From Astropecten irregularis (taxonomy: Eukaryota > Echinodermata > Asteroidea > Paxillosida > Astropectinidae), in assembly GCA_963971285.1 (NCBI GenBank), contig OZ020248.1:14818001-14882000 (forward strand): a DNA stretch of 64,000 bases, written 5' to 3'. A program made the position numbers and the translations under genes. Shown in pieces: positions 32,877 to 42,918 of the stretch (its first letter is position 1; every line of letters begins with the position of its first letter). The notes beneath the pieces were generated by a model. The model made no database searches, was not told the origin of the DNA, and was given only the letters and a program-made list of their open reading frames with translations.

Positions 32877-33602
32877 TTAGGCGTCTAGGCTAGGCTTGGG
32901 ATTTATTTTGCTATCGGCTCCTGTCCTAAATGAAATGAAGGACTTGAGATACTTGCTGAAGCTGGAGCCTTTCTCCGGCTTCGGCTTCATGTGGCCCAAT
33001 CCCTACGTTTCGCGAATTCGTTTTGTGAGCATCAAATTGGCGGTAGCGAAATAAGTCAGAAGCCCATCCTCAAGCCTGATTTCGTCAAGGCCCTCTGACT
33101 GCCATTTAGGCTTTGAGAAAGATCCTGCCATTATTGAAACAGGTGCATCCCTCCTATACCTCTATAAGCATTGGACGTTTCATGTCATTATACTTGCTGA
33201 TGAGCAGTATGCAGCAGTTTGACTACATGTACTCTGAAGTTTTTCCATCTCTGATTCACATGTCCCTGCGGAACGAAGAGACTTGAGGGAAGAGTTGAAA
33301 ATGTCCCAACCAATTTTTGTGATTGGCATTTTGTTTCCCTCCGTTTTTACCCAGCGACGCCAAACTCGTCTACCTTGATTTGTGGGAGCGCAGACGGCGG
33401 TAATCTTGATCCGTCACGCTAGTCGACTGTGATGTGTGTTGGTTTGTTTTTTCTTGCTGGACATCATGACAGGGCCGTGGAGATGGGTTAATGGCATGCA
33501 GTCTGTCTGTCTGTCAGGTCGGCTAGGGGTGGGGGGTTTGTCTGTCTACCTGTCTGCTGGGATGTAGGCTGCTTCGGTGATTATTTCTCTGAAGCTTAGA
33601 GC
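32877..33602. other. Intergenic stretch, possible family G remnant
   Basis: GAAGCTGGAGCCTTTCTCCG, CTTCGGCTTCATG and AGGCTTTGAGAAAGATCC (32958-33126) resemble a badly decayed family G element. No gene seen. Confidence 0.4.
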
Positions 33603-33832
33603 ACCGGCGCACCCAGGATTTTGTCTTGGGGGGGGCTCAAAGAAAAAAAAATTCCCACAAAACATTTTGTGACTCCCCCCCCCCCTTCCTCCTCTGCCTT
33701 TCCCTCTCCCCCCTTTTTTTTCGGTTTTTTTTCTTCTTTTTTTTTCCTTCTTTTTTTCAGGGACCCTCTTGGTGGGGGCTCAAGCCCCCCGAGCCCCCCC
33801 CCCCCCCCCGGGTGCGCCACTGGCTTAGAGAG
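33603..33832. mobile_element. Family P MITE, homopolymer-rich
   Basis: The ends CACCGGCGCACCCAGGATTT and GGGGTGCGCCACTGG-type (CGGGTGCGCCACTGGC) are inverted. The interior is long C, G and T runs plus TTGGTGGGGGCTCAAGC. Reading frames here are homopolymer by-products. Confidence 0.7.
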
Positions 33833-33982
33833 TGTGACTGTCATATCATCGCATCGTTCGAGAGCGTGCATGCACCAGTCCGGCGAAGGGGGCCAGAGTC
33901 AGTGGTCTCCCCGTATGATGACTACTACCCTGTTGTACAGGTACCTTGTTATTGGCGTGCGTCTTTTTAGCCGACCATACAA

Positions 33983-34107
33983 GGGGCCGATTTCATAAAA
34001 CTTACGATGCGTCGCAGAGTTAAGACGCATCCTTTCTCTATGGACTCATCGCATCTATGCGACGCGTCGCAGCTATGACTCGTCGCGGAGCTTTATGAAA
34101 TCGGCCC
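33983..34107. mobile_element. D/F-related MITE
   Basis: The 125-bp unit has ends GGGGCCGATTTCATAAAACT and GCTTTATGAAATCGGCCC. The interior repeats GACGC/GCGTC words such as GCGACGCGTCGC. The TIR joins features of families D and F. Confidence 0.75.
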
Positions 34108-34131
34108 AAGTCATATATTTGATAACCATTA

Positions 34132-34627
34132 CAAAACGGAGGCTAGGGCTCGGGCTCGGGCTCAGGCTTAGGCTCAGCCTCAGCCTCAGCCTCAGCCTCA
34201 CCATCAGGCCTCACCATCAGCCTCAGCCTCACCATCAGGCCTCAGCCTCAGCCTCAGCCTCAGCCTCAGCATCAGCATCAGCATCAGCATCAGCATCAGC
34301 ATCAGCATCAGCATCAGCATCAGCCTCAGCCTCAGCCTCAGCCTCAGCCTCAGCCTCAGCATCAGCATCAGCCTCAGCCTCAGTCTCAACCTTAACATCA
34401 GCCTCAGCCTCAGCCTCAGTCTCAGCCTCAGCCTCAGCCTCAGCCTCAGCCTCCATTTCGTGAATCTATTCTTAAATAACGGGCATCAAAAAAGATGGCT
34501 GCGGTTCTCTGGTTTGAAAAGGATAACAGACATTCAACTTCAATGAAAAACCACAATCTACATTTTCTGCATTATTATGGATGACTCACAGGACCTGAAC
34601 CTGGGGTCTTAGTTTCGTAAACCCTAC
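34132..34627 (+). mobile_element. Family G element with expanded hexamer end
   Basis: The left end AAAACGGAGGCTAGGGCTCG runs into about 310 bp of CAGCCT and CAGCAT hexamers (about 34147-34455). The usual core follows (CCATTTCGTGAATCTATTCT, GGCTGCGGTTCTCTGG, CAACTTCAATGAAAAACCAC) and the right end is TTTCGTAAACCCTACG. Only the left hexamer block is expanded. Confidence 0.85.
34147..34455 (+). repeat. CAGCCT/CAGCAT hexamer array
   Basis: About 50 hexamer units: CAGCCT at both sides and a block of CAGCAT in the middle. It lies inside the left end of a family G element. Long Ala-Ser or Leu-Arg reading frames here are by-products of the array. Confidence 0.95.
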
Positions 34628-36119
34628 GTATTTAGTATGGAGCCTTGTCTGTTTGTGGGGACGTGCACCCAGCTAGCTCTACTGAACGCCGTCCAACTTA
34701 AAACCGCTCCTCCGGGATAATTTTTCCTGGGTAATTGATTTTTAACGAGTGTGCGGTTTCGTGACTGCACCGGTCTTTTTACCAATCAAAACCAACCCTT
34801 GCCGATCCGTACGGATGCTGTACTTTATTTCACTATAAAACCTCAACACCGCTCACGTCTCCATCCACCGCGTCACCGTGATTTTGGAGACGCGACTTCT
34901 ACCGTCAGATTTCATTTGAACACACGGCGTCGGTCGACCTTCCTCGGTATTTCGCCGGTGCCGTGCTTTGATTTCCCCACTTTCCCGCTGGATGATAGAA
35001 AAGAGGGATTGAATCTGCCTCTATAACCCCTCCAGGGTCGACCAAGGAGCAATTTGTTCGCTCTATATTCCAGTGACTCCCCTCGGCTCATCGACCGTAG
35101 TCCTACAGCAGTACATGCCTTCTCTCCCGCTCTCTCAATCTGTGCCTCTCTTTCCATTCTTATCAGAAGTCAAAATCTGTTTCCCTTTGTCCCTGTAGAA
35201 CGCCGACTCAGGCTCCATCTCCCATCCACCGAGACCTCATACAGAATCGGCTCGACCGCGATGTAGGACAGCTAAGTATGATTGCAAACAAACATGCAAA
35301 CAGACAAACAATCCTGACCGAGTGTATAAGGCGCGCGTGCTTGCCACCAGCGGGACAGCCCGACGAAAGGCGCGGGGCTCAAGGGGGCCAAGGCCGGCAT
35401 GGAAAACAGAGACGGACCCGGCGAAGAATGCCGACAACATCACAACAGGTTTCTGCGCTGATTAAAAGTCGGGCATGCCGTAACACGAACGGTGTTAGAC
35501 TTGACACTTAGCCTATCCCCTAGGCACGCAACACATGTACTATACCTCTGAGTTCAATATTGTGAAGAATTTTCCTTTTTTTTTTACTCCACTGCATGGT
35601 AAAAAAATTTTACGCCAAAACTGTTTTCCAAAAAATGTTTAAATTGGATAAGTAAATAATTAAAAAACGTAATCCCAAGTGAACTATTCAATATTTAATA
35701 TAATATCTGGTGGGATTTAATGGCGTAAAAGTTAATTACCGCAAGAAGAAACTAAACCAAAGCAGTACGCCGACGAGCAAGCGAGCACTCCTGTTAATAA
35801 CCCCGGCAGATTGCAGAAAACACGGGGAGGTGGTGAGCGATCACGCGCTGTCAATTACCGTCCTGACATAATTATACACTAGCGCACTTTCATCTCGTAA
35901 GCGCACTGGCGCGTCCTCTTTATATATTTTTCTTCATCGTGCCGGACGTCGTAAATTTTATAATTGGACTGCGCTGACTTGGCGAAATAAAAAATATATG
36001 GATGTACTACCGTAATATTTGATCGTACAGTTATTAGCGAGTGCCATTTGGGCTATAGGCACCTTCATGAATCTGCTTCAAGTTCAAGTACAGTACAGTA
36101 GTTGGATGGTATGGTTTCG
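34628..36119. other. Unannotated intergenic stretch
   Basis: A C/T-rich patch at 34830-35230 has open frames without domains. The rest is AT-rich. Nothing recognised. Confidence 0.6.
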
Positions 36120-36491
36120 TTAAAGGTAATATCATACTTTGGTTTTTTGTCAAAGAGATGCAGATTCATGAGCAAAAAAAATGTATATCAAGAAAGATAC
36201 AGAGGCAGTGATCTGTGAAAATTTCAATCCTATACGGTGCCCACTTTTTGAGAAAACAGTGAGAAACAGCCACAGTATTTCTTAAGTCTTTTCTCTTAAA
36301 TGTTTGATCTTTTAAAAGATCAAAACGATTTTCGGTCGTTGTTTTACTAATATCCGGATAAATACACCATTTCAGACGGAAGATTTTTAAGGGTATATTT
36401 CTACCACCACCATCTTCAAACCCTTAATGTTATACATAAATCTGTTGACATTTCAATTTTGGTTTCTTACCAAAGTATGGTACTACCTTTA
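36120..36491 (-). mobile_element. TTAA MITE, family A
   Basis: Inverse orientation, TTAAAGGTAATATCATACTT at the left and AAAGTATGGTACTACCTTTA at the right, with central GATCTTTTAAAAGATCAAAA. The right TTAA has mutated to TTTATT. Confidence 0.85.
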
Positions 36492-36589
36492 TTCACTGCG
36501 TTTATGTATTGTGATGGTGCATCAAGCCCTGCATCATTAGAATCACAAATAAAGCTCAAAACTGATCTTCAAATGGAAATGAATCGGTC

Positions 36590-36946
36590 TTAAAGGTAAT
36601 TTCATACTTTGGTTTTTGTCATCAAAGAAATACAGATTCATGGGTAAGAATACCAAGACAGACACAGTAACAGTCATCAGTGTGAAATTCCCAGTCCAAG
36701 GCGGTACCCACTTTTTGAGAAAATAGTGCAAAATTCCCACGGTATTTAAAAAAAAAAATTTTATCTTTTGAAAATCAAATTGTTTTTGGTCATTGGTATG
36801 ACTCTTTTCTGGATAAATACAGCATTTCAGGAAGAACTATTGTAACGGTATGTTTCTACCATCACCATCTTTATACCCAGTAAGTTATAGGTACATCTGT
36901 GGAGATTTCTATTTTGGTATGCTACCAAAGTATGATACCACCTTAA
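36590..36946 (-). mobile_element. TTAA MITE, family A, diverged
   Basis: It starts TTAAAGGTAATTTCATACTT and ends AGTATGATACCACCTTAA. It lies about 100 bp from another copy in the same orientation but is clearly more diverged, so the two are separate insertions rather than a tandem duplication. Confidence 0.8.
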
Positions 36947-37061
36947 AATGTCTATCACCGCGAGTTCTAAAATTCGAAAGTCTCATTTTGGTGAAGCGCC
37001 TGTACCAATGCAACAGAAATAGGCCAACTGTACAGTTATAGAGAGATGACACGCGTGCGAA

Positions 37062-37339
37062 GCACAGACTCACGCCTTATAACACCTTGGTGGATAGGCA
37101 GCTTGCACCACGATTGCTGCAATCGAAGAATCATCTATACGCACTATAGTGAAGGTTCACACCTCGCTATATACCACCAGTGTCGAGGGCCTCAACATAA
37201 GCACAGACTCACGCCTTATAACACCTTGGCGGATTGGCAGCTTGCACCACGATTGCTGCAATCGAAGAATCATCTCTACGCACTATAGTGAAGGTTCACA
37301 CCTCGCTATATACCACCAGTGTCGAGGGCCTCAACATAA
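37062..37339 (+). repeat. 139-bp exact-period tandem duplication
   Basis: Unit 1 (37062-37200) and unit 2 (37201-37339) differ at only three positions, so the duplication is recent. The unit starts GCACAGACTCACGCCTTATA and ends GTCGAGGGCCTCAACATAA. Confidence 0.97.
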
Positions 37340-37686
37340 TGGGCACGGTGCAAAACACCGTCATGAAAACTGACTGCCAATATAACAGTACATACGGTTT
37401 ACGGTCATGCTGTCAAACTAAACTAGTCGTGAGAAAAATAGTAACAGAAAAATCATTCCGTGACTGTGTGTACATTCATTATGGGTTTCTTTTTTAGGGT
37501 GTCGAACGAAGGCGTGATGTAATTTGGGCCATTTGCCAATTCTCTTTCCTTTAAAAACTGTGTGGTTTTTTTTTCATCAGGCCAATATATTTCGATGCGA
37601 ACTTTCTGCTGGTGATAATTGTTGCTATTAAATTCATGGTTTTTCTTGCGATTTTAACAATGTTGTGTGTGCCACAGCTTTCACCA

Positions 37687-38069
37687 TTAAAGGTACAATA
37701 CATGATTGGTAAAGGTCACTGAGCAGCACTCACATATTGATCAAACATGTACATCAAACATATACATCAAACATATACCTGAGCAAATTTGAGCTCAATC
37801 GGACCTCTGAGTCACGAGAAAACAGCAAAAACCCAACTCATTTTTTCTCATAAACATAAAGAATGATTTTGATCTTACCCGGCCCCGAGATCAAAGCTGT
37901 TTTCGGTACAGTCTTTGTTTTACTAATTTCTGGATAAATACACCATTTTAGGTGGAATTATTTTAACGGTATGTTTCTACCAGCTTCATCTTCATATCCT
38001 GAAAGTTGAATGTAAATCGGTGAACATTTCTGTTTTATTTCTGTTACCAATCCTGTACGGTACCTTTAA
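37687..38069 (+). mobile_element. TTAA MITE, family B
   Basis: It starts TTAAAGGTACAATACATGAT and ends CCTGTACGGTACCTTTAA. A short repeat of ACATATACATCAAACATATA is present at about 37748-37778. Its right TTAA is shared with the adjoining family A copy. Confidence 0.85.
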
Positions 38070-38332
38070 AGGTATCATCATACTTTGGTAACATACCGAA
38101 ACGGAAATCTCCACAGATTTACTCATAACTTACAGGATATAAAGATGGTGATAGTAGAAACATATCATTAAAATATTACCGTTAAAGAGAAAAGAGACGG
38201 TGGGCGTTTTTCACTGTTTTCCCAAAAGTGGGCACCGTATGGGATTGAAATTATCACAGATGACTGTAACTATATCTTCCTTGATACCTTTCCCATGAAT
38301 CTGCATTTCTTTGACAAAAACCAAAGTATGAT
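38066..38332 (+). mobile_element. TTAA MITE, family A, internally deleted
   Basis: It starts TTAAAGGTATCATCATACTT, lacks about 90 bp of the centre (jump near 38175) and stops at CCAAAGTATGAT without the last bases of the right TIR. It directly follows a B element. Confidence 0.8.
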
Positions 38333-39209
38333 TTGTATTGTGACATCAAACTTTGCTTAGCAATTGAGATGAATTCACACTTAAGATCAATCTTATAGTG
38401 CTTCGTAAAAATCGACCCCAGATTCGCATTGTGTCGGCAAATTCCGTGCATTGTGATTGGCCAACGCGTTTGAAACTCTTGGCGCGCACTACAAATTGTG
38501 CCAATTCGCACGTGTTGCCTTTTTAAAGGATAAACCAAAGTATGGCCTATATCGAATTTAATTGAGCCACAACAACAATATCAACAACAACAACAACAAC
38601 AACAACAATAAGAACAATTCTACACATCTCAAGACCTGAACCGTAAGTGTAGTTGCTGATTTTCTCCAGTAGATAAAATAATGCTCAATATTTTTTCCTA
38701 GTACAGTGTATAAGCAAGGAGTTTCCTCGTGAGCGCAATATCCTTGACAATCAGAACAGACACCATAATAAAAGCAAGGGCCGCAGTGACGCACGCACGG
38801 CTAAGGCTTCGCCCACAGATTTGGCTCAAGGAAACACTGTTGTTTTCCGAAATGTTGTCCCAGTATGGAAATTTCTTTAATTCCTAAGCCTTCATGGACA
38901 AATGTATTAAACCTCCCTTGTCCTTTTGACCTTCCAAACAACCGGAGAAGCCGATTCCTCTACTTATCTTTCCAAGAAAACAATCTCTGCTTACCCTGAT
39001 ATCAATCTTAACCTATAGCATGATTAAGAACACCGTTCGTGGCCTCGTGCGAGAACAAATTATAGATGGGAGCTAGGTCGCGAACGGCAAAATTGAGGCA
39101 TTTTTCACCACAGATGATGATGAGCTTGTAGGATAGACCATTCATTGATGAGTGGCACGGCGGTGTTGTATTTCCTCCTACACGTTGAGACTTTTAACAT
39201 GTGACATCA
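38333..39209. other. Unannotated intergenic stretch
   Basis: Apart from the CAA repeat and a short D/F-like fragment (CTTCGTAAAAATCGACCCC at 38401) nothing is recognised. Confidence 0.55.
38573..38616 (+). repeat. CAA microsatellite
   Basis: CAACAA triplets with a few interruptions (AATATC, AATAAG). Confidence 0.95.
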
Positions 39210-39362
39210 GGGGTTTATTTCACCAAAATCTTCGTATTAAACGTACGATCAATCGTAGATCTTTTGATGCATTGAAACCCTACGTGGGATAAGTCACCTG
39301 CGACGGGTTATACCTCGTAACTCGAGTTACGATCGATCGCAGGGCTTCGTGAAATCGACCCC
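39210..39362 (-). mobile_element. Family D MITE, inverse copy
   Basis: GGGGTTTATTTCACCAAAAT at the left and GGGCTTCGTGAAATCGACCC at the right. CGTAACTCGAGTTACG and TACGATCGATCG are retained. It is followed within 2 bp by another D copy in the opposite orientation. Confidence 0.85.
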
Positions 39363-39363
39363 T

Positions 39364-39507
39364 GGGGTAAATTTCAAGAAGCCCTTTACGATCTATCGTT
39401 ACTCGAGAATACGAAGGATAACCCATCGTATCTTGCGTAGGGTTGCAATGCATTATAAATCCTATGATTGGATGTAAGTTACGATGAGTTTGGTGGATTC
39501 AACCCCT
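39364..39507 (+). mobile_element. Family D MITE, abutting inverse partner
   Basis: GGGGTAAATTTCAAGAAGCC at the left and GTGGATTCAACCCC at the right. It is more diverged than its neighbour at 39210-39362, so it is probably a separate insertion at the neighbour's end. Confidence 0.8.
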
Positions 39508-39572
39508 GGCTATGTTTTTGGTCTATTGGGGTTGCTCTAAAGACGCCATCTTTATGGAGGCAACATGTGGCA

Positions 39573-39902
39573 TTATAGACCATTATTTTGTAACGTGACA
39601 TGCCGAGTTTTTGTCAACCAAGATGGTGGAAACTATGGAGAGCCATCAAAGCCAGGCATAACAAATAACCACAATTTGAACACAATTATTTGTACACATC
39701 GTTTGTACGCATATTGCTGAATGTAATGAAAACAACACAAGCAATGATGGTATGTATTTGTATAGCAATAGAAAGTTTGCAACATGTTGAATTTGGTCAA
39801 GCCGTCTGTCAAGAAGACGAAATGATTTGCAACAATTGGCCGCCAATACCAAGTATTGCCAACCAGCATGGCAATGTTTGTAAATAAAAGAAAGGTCTAT
39901 AT
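39573..39902 (+). mobile_element. Family M element, copy 3
   Basis: TATAGACCATTATTTTGTAA at the left and AAAAGAAAGGTCTATAT at the right. AACCAAGATGGTGGAAACTA and GCCGTCTGTCAAGAAGACGA are shared. The upstream GTCTATTGGGG...GACGCCATCTTT (39520-39555) is also found before the 30.1-kb copy. Confidence 0.85.
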
Positions 39903-40306
39903 CTTGTACCAAAATAGCGGCATTACGTAACAATGCCACATAATTTGTAACTTTGTACATGTATCTAAAAGTATTTTGACTACACCAAATTGTTTAGTTT
40001 ACTTCATTTTGTAGGTCTATTCCTAAAAACCTTTACTTTAAGTTGACCCACAAAGATGGCGTTCGGGCCAGCGCCCTCACTTGACCAATAATAAATCACT
40101 AGATGTCACTCTCCTTTTAAAATAAAAACTCACACAAATTGTACAATTTTAGTAAAGGTTAAACAATAATTGGTTAAAAGAGAGTCGATTTATCCAGAGC
40201 GTGTATTTATTGTGCAACCAAAACCCCACAAACAACAATCAGAATGAAATATTGACACATTTTATAACGACACGTTTAGTTACTGTCTATCTAGCTATAC
40301 AAACTT

Positions 40307-40420
40307 GGGGCCTGTTTGTTTAACGCAAAGGATCACGGCTTTTGCGGATCTGGATCCCATTTTAGCGTACCCTGCATAGGACGTACTCCACAAATCCGAG
40401 ATCATTTGCGTTACAGACCC
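40307..40420. mobile_element. Family H MITE, second copy
   Basis: GGGGCCTGTTTGTTTAACGC at the left, GATCTGGATCCCATTTTAGC inside, and a shortened right end TTTGCGTTACAGACCC. Confidence 0.8.
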
Positions 40421-40894
40421 TTGGTCATTCGTATGACGTCATTACAAATTAACACCAGTCATTTTGTATGTTTTTTTTGTATTTACCTCGAAACAGTTTG
40501 TCGTCACATAATAGGGCAAATTCGACTATTTGCCAACGAGAGTCCCAAAACAGTGTTCATAAACAACTAGGCCTACTGTTTCAATGCGATGATCACTTTA
40601 ATAACTTTAAAAATTGGAAGGGACATAATTATGTGACAGTAATGAAGGAAATGATCTGCGAGCCATTTCAATCCATTTTCCCGCCTTAATTTGAATTCTT
40701 TTCGCAATTCACTATTGTAAATCATAGACCTAGCTCTATCATGGGTAAATGATGTGCACTTAAATTTGCTAATACATGGAGCATATTATGCATTTTCCGA
40801 AAATGTAGTGATAATGAGTTGCCTACGACCAAAACGGAATTGTTTTTGTTTTTTGTTTTTTTCACCACTTAATGTAACCGAAAATGTGCACTCT

Positions 40895-41043
40895 GGGGTC
40901 GATTTCAAGAAACCATACGATCGATCGTAACTCAGATTAAGAAGGATAACCCATCATTCATATCCTGGACTACAGTGCATCATAACTATACTGTAAGTAT
41001 ACTATTGATAGTAAGAATACGATGAGTTTGGTGAAATCGACCA
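40895..41043 (+). mobile_element. Family D MITE
   Basis: GGGGTCGATTTCAAGAAACC at the left and TTTGGTGAAATCGACCAC at the right. TACGATCGATCGTAACTC is kept; the second palindrome is degraded and a CTATACTGTAAGTATACTAT stretch is added. Confidence 0.8.
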
Positions 41044-42059
41044 CTGGTTTACAATTTAGTGAGCTGGGTACATGACCTTTAAATTGCTCTGTATACGATG
41101 ATTACAAGCTTATAACATTTCGCTAGTCAAGGTGACTTAGATGTTTATAAATTTGCGATTGAAAAGAAGCCTAGTCTGTCCGTATGACATTCGGGACCTC
41201 ACGAGTGGAATGGTGTTTTGTCGTATTCACAACTTGGCCCAAAATACAAGATATATTGATATTAAACTACACCAATACCAGTATGAGTGGCTTCATTAAT
41301 ATAAAAAAAGACTAATAATTGGACTTTTTCACTCAACTGACGACCTTTTGTACGGTCAAAAAGACCTACAAGTGGAAGGTCAAAGGTCATATACTTGGCA
41401 ATACTGAGTTTTATTTCCCCTCACAAAACCAGAAACACTGTCAAATAGTGGCAATAGATGAACAACCTTCGAGGCCAGCAGGAAACCCATATTTAACGGA
41501 TGCATTTGCTTTTTTTTCTCATGGACACTCTAGTTGCTTGTGTTGTTATTTTTTTTCTGCAGCGTATTAAATTTAGATGGTCGGTGCCCTCTAATGGACA
41601 TCTTCTAATCCTAAGCTTTTTATTAATATCCGTCACATGAAGTACGTGACTGATCGTTTTAATAAATGGTGAAAACACAAGAGGCCTGCCAAAAATATAA
41701 ATCAAAACCATCCGTGTATTATTAAGTGAGAATAATCAGCGCATGCAGCCATTTTTGTGTTTTATGCACGGAGACCGATGTGAGATGTTTTTTTGCGCCA
41801 TTTGGGCGGCTGTGGCTTGAGTGCAAACACGGACCCGTACGAGGTAATTAATCGTGAAACAAAAGAGAGGTGGGTTCGCCTTTTCCCCTCCCCCACACTC
41901 CCCTCACCCTCTTTCTTTTACTCAGCAAGTGGTCAATGCCACTCGTGTAAGAATGCAGAAAAACATGTCCGCTTTGTTCAATTCTGATTACGTTTCGTGT
42001 ATGTAGGTAAATAAAGAACAAATCTGACGGACCTCAAGGAAGATAACCCAAAATCGACC
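41044..42059. other. Unannotated intergenic stretch
   Basis: Nothing recognised. Confidence 0.6.
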
Positions 42060-42425
42060 AAAACGGGGTACGTGCAAAGTATTCTGGGTTAAATTGTTGC
42101 TAGGGGCCAGTTCATAGTGATCACGAACATCATATAAAAGAATCTAGACTCGCAATACTCCCTATCAGCCCAAATAGTTCACTGAAACCACAAGTATCCA
42201 TCTTGGAGGGCCGAATACAAAGGTAATACAAAGACGCGCTCACCATTGTTTGTTAAATCCATCTAGTAACAATAGTTATCGCCTTGTATCTGGCGTGGTA
42301 AGATGGCCGCCGGTGGCTTCAGTCGATACAAAAGCGTTTCCAGGCCAGTTTGGTTTTACATGACGTCCATGTGAGTGATGTACAAAATGCCACAAAATTA
42401 CCCACTGTCCTTTGCGTGCGCATGC
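42060..42425 (+). repeat. Family N repeat, copy with extra internal segment
   Basis: AACGGGGTACGTGCAAAGTA and TTCTGGGTTAAATTGTTGCT at the left, GTGAGTGATGTACAAAATGC and TTACCCACTGTCCTTTGCGT at the right, with about 260 bp between them that the 32.1-kb copy lacks. No TIR was found on the extra piece. Confidence 0.65.
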
Positions 42426-42589
42426 GTAGTGACGAAAAGGTCCATGCATAGGTGCGTGTGCCGCTTGGTGTTGCCTTCATCAATAGGTGAAAACGTAAAG
42501 ACTTGTATGAACATTGCATTGGTCATTATAAATCTTCGAGATATCCATTTTAAATGACTGTCCACTCGCAAGCAAAGATATACATTCCT

Positions 42590-42918
42590 TTAAAGGTATA
42601 ATACATGATTGGTAAAGGTCACAGAACAGCACTCACACTTTTTCTGATCTAGCTGCATTGTACATGAAATGATAAACCTGAGCTCAATCAGACATCTGAA
42701 ATAGCGAAAACCCGAATCTTTTTTTCTTATAAAACATAAAGAATAGTTTTGATCTTCCCCTGAGATGGTTTCGGTCTTTGTTTTACTAACACCATTTCAG
42801 ATGGAAAAATTTTTTTACGGTATGTTTCTACCAGCACCATCTTCTTATCCTGAAAGTTATACGTACATCTGTGAACGTTTCTGTTTGGGTATGTTACCAA
42901 TCCTGTACTGTACCTTTG
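42590..42918 (+). mobile_element. TTAA MITE, family B
   Basis: It starts TTAAAGGTATAATACATGAT and ends CTGTACTGTACCTTTGAG, with the right TTAA lost. AGGTCACAGAACAGCACTCA and the shared arm with GTATGTTTCTACCAGCACCA are present; the centre has small deletions. Confidence 0.85.

Noticed and set aside
33596-33998. Pro-, Phe- and Gly-rich frames of 90-125 codons
   Set aside because: They read C, T and G homopolymer runs of the family P element.
34095-34463. Long Ala-Ser, Leu-Arg and Asp/Glu-Ala frames
   Set aside because: By-products of the CAGCCT/CAGCAT hexamer array inside a family G element.
36120-36946. Tandem duplication of family A
   Set aside because: The two copies lie in the same orientation about 100 bp apart but are strongly diverged from each other and have separate borders, so independent insertion is more likely.
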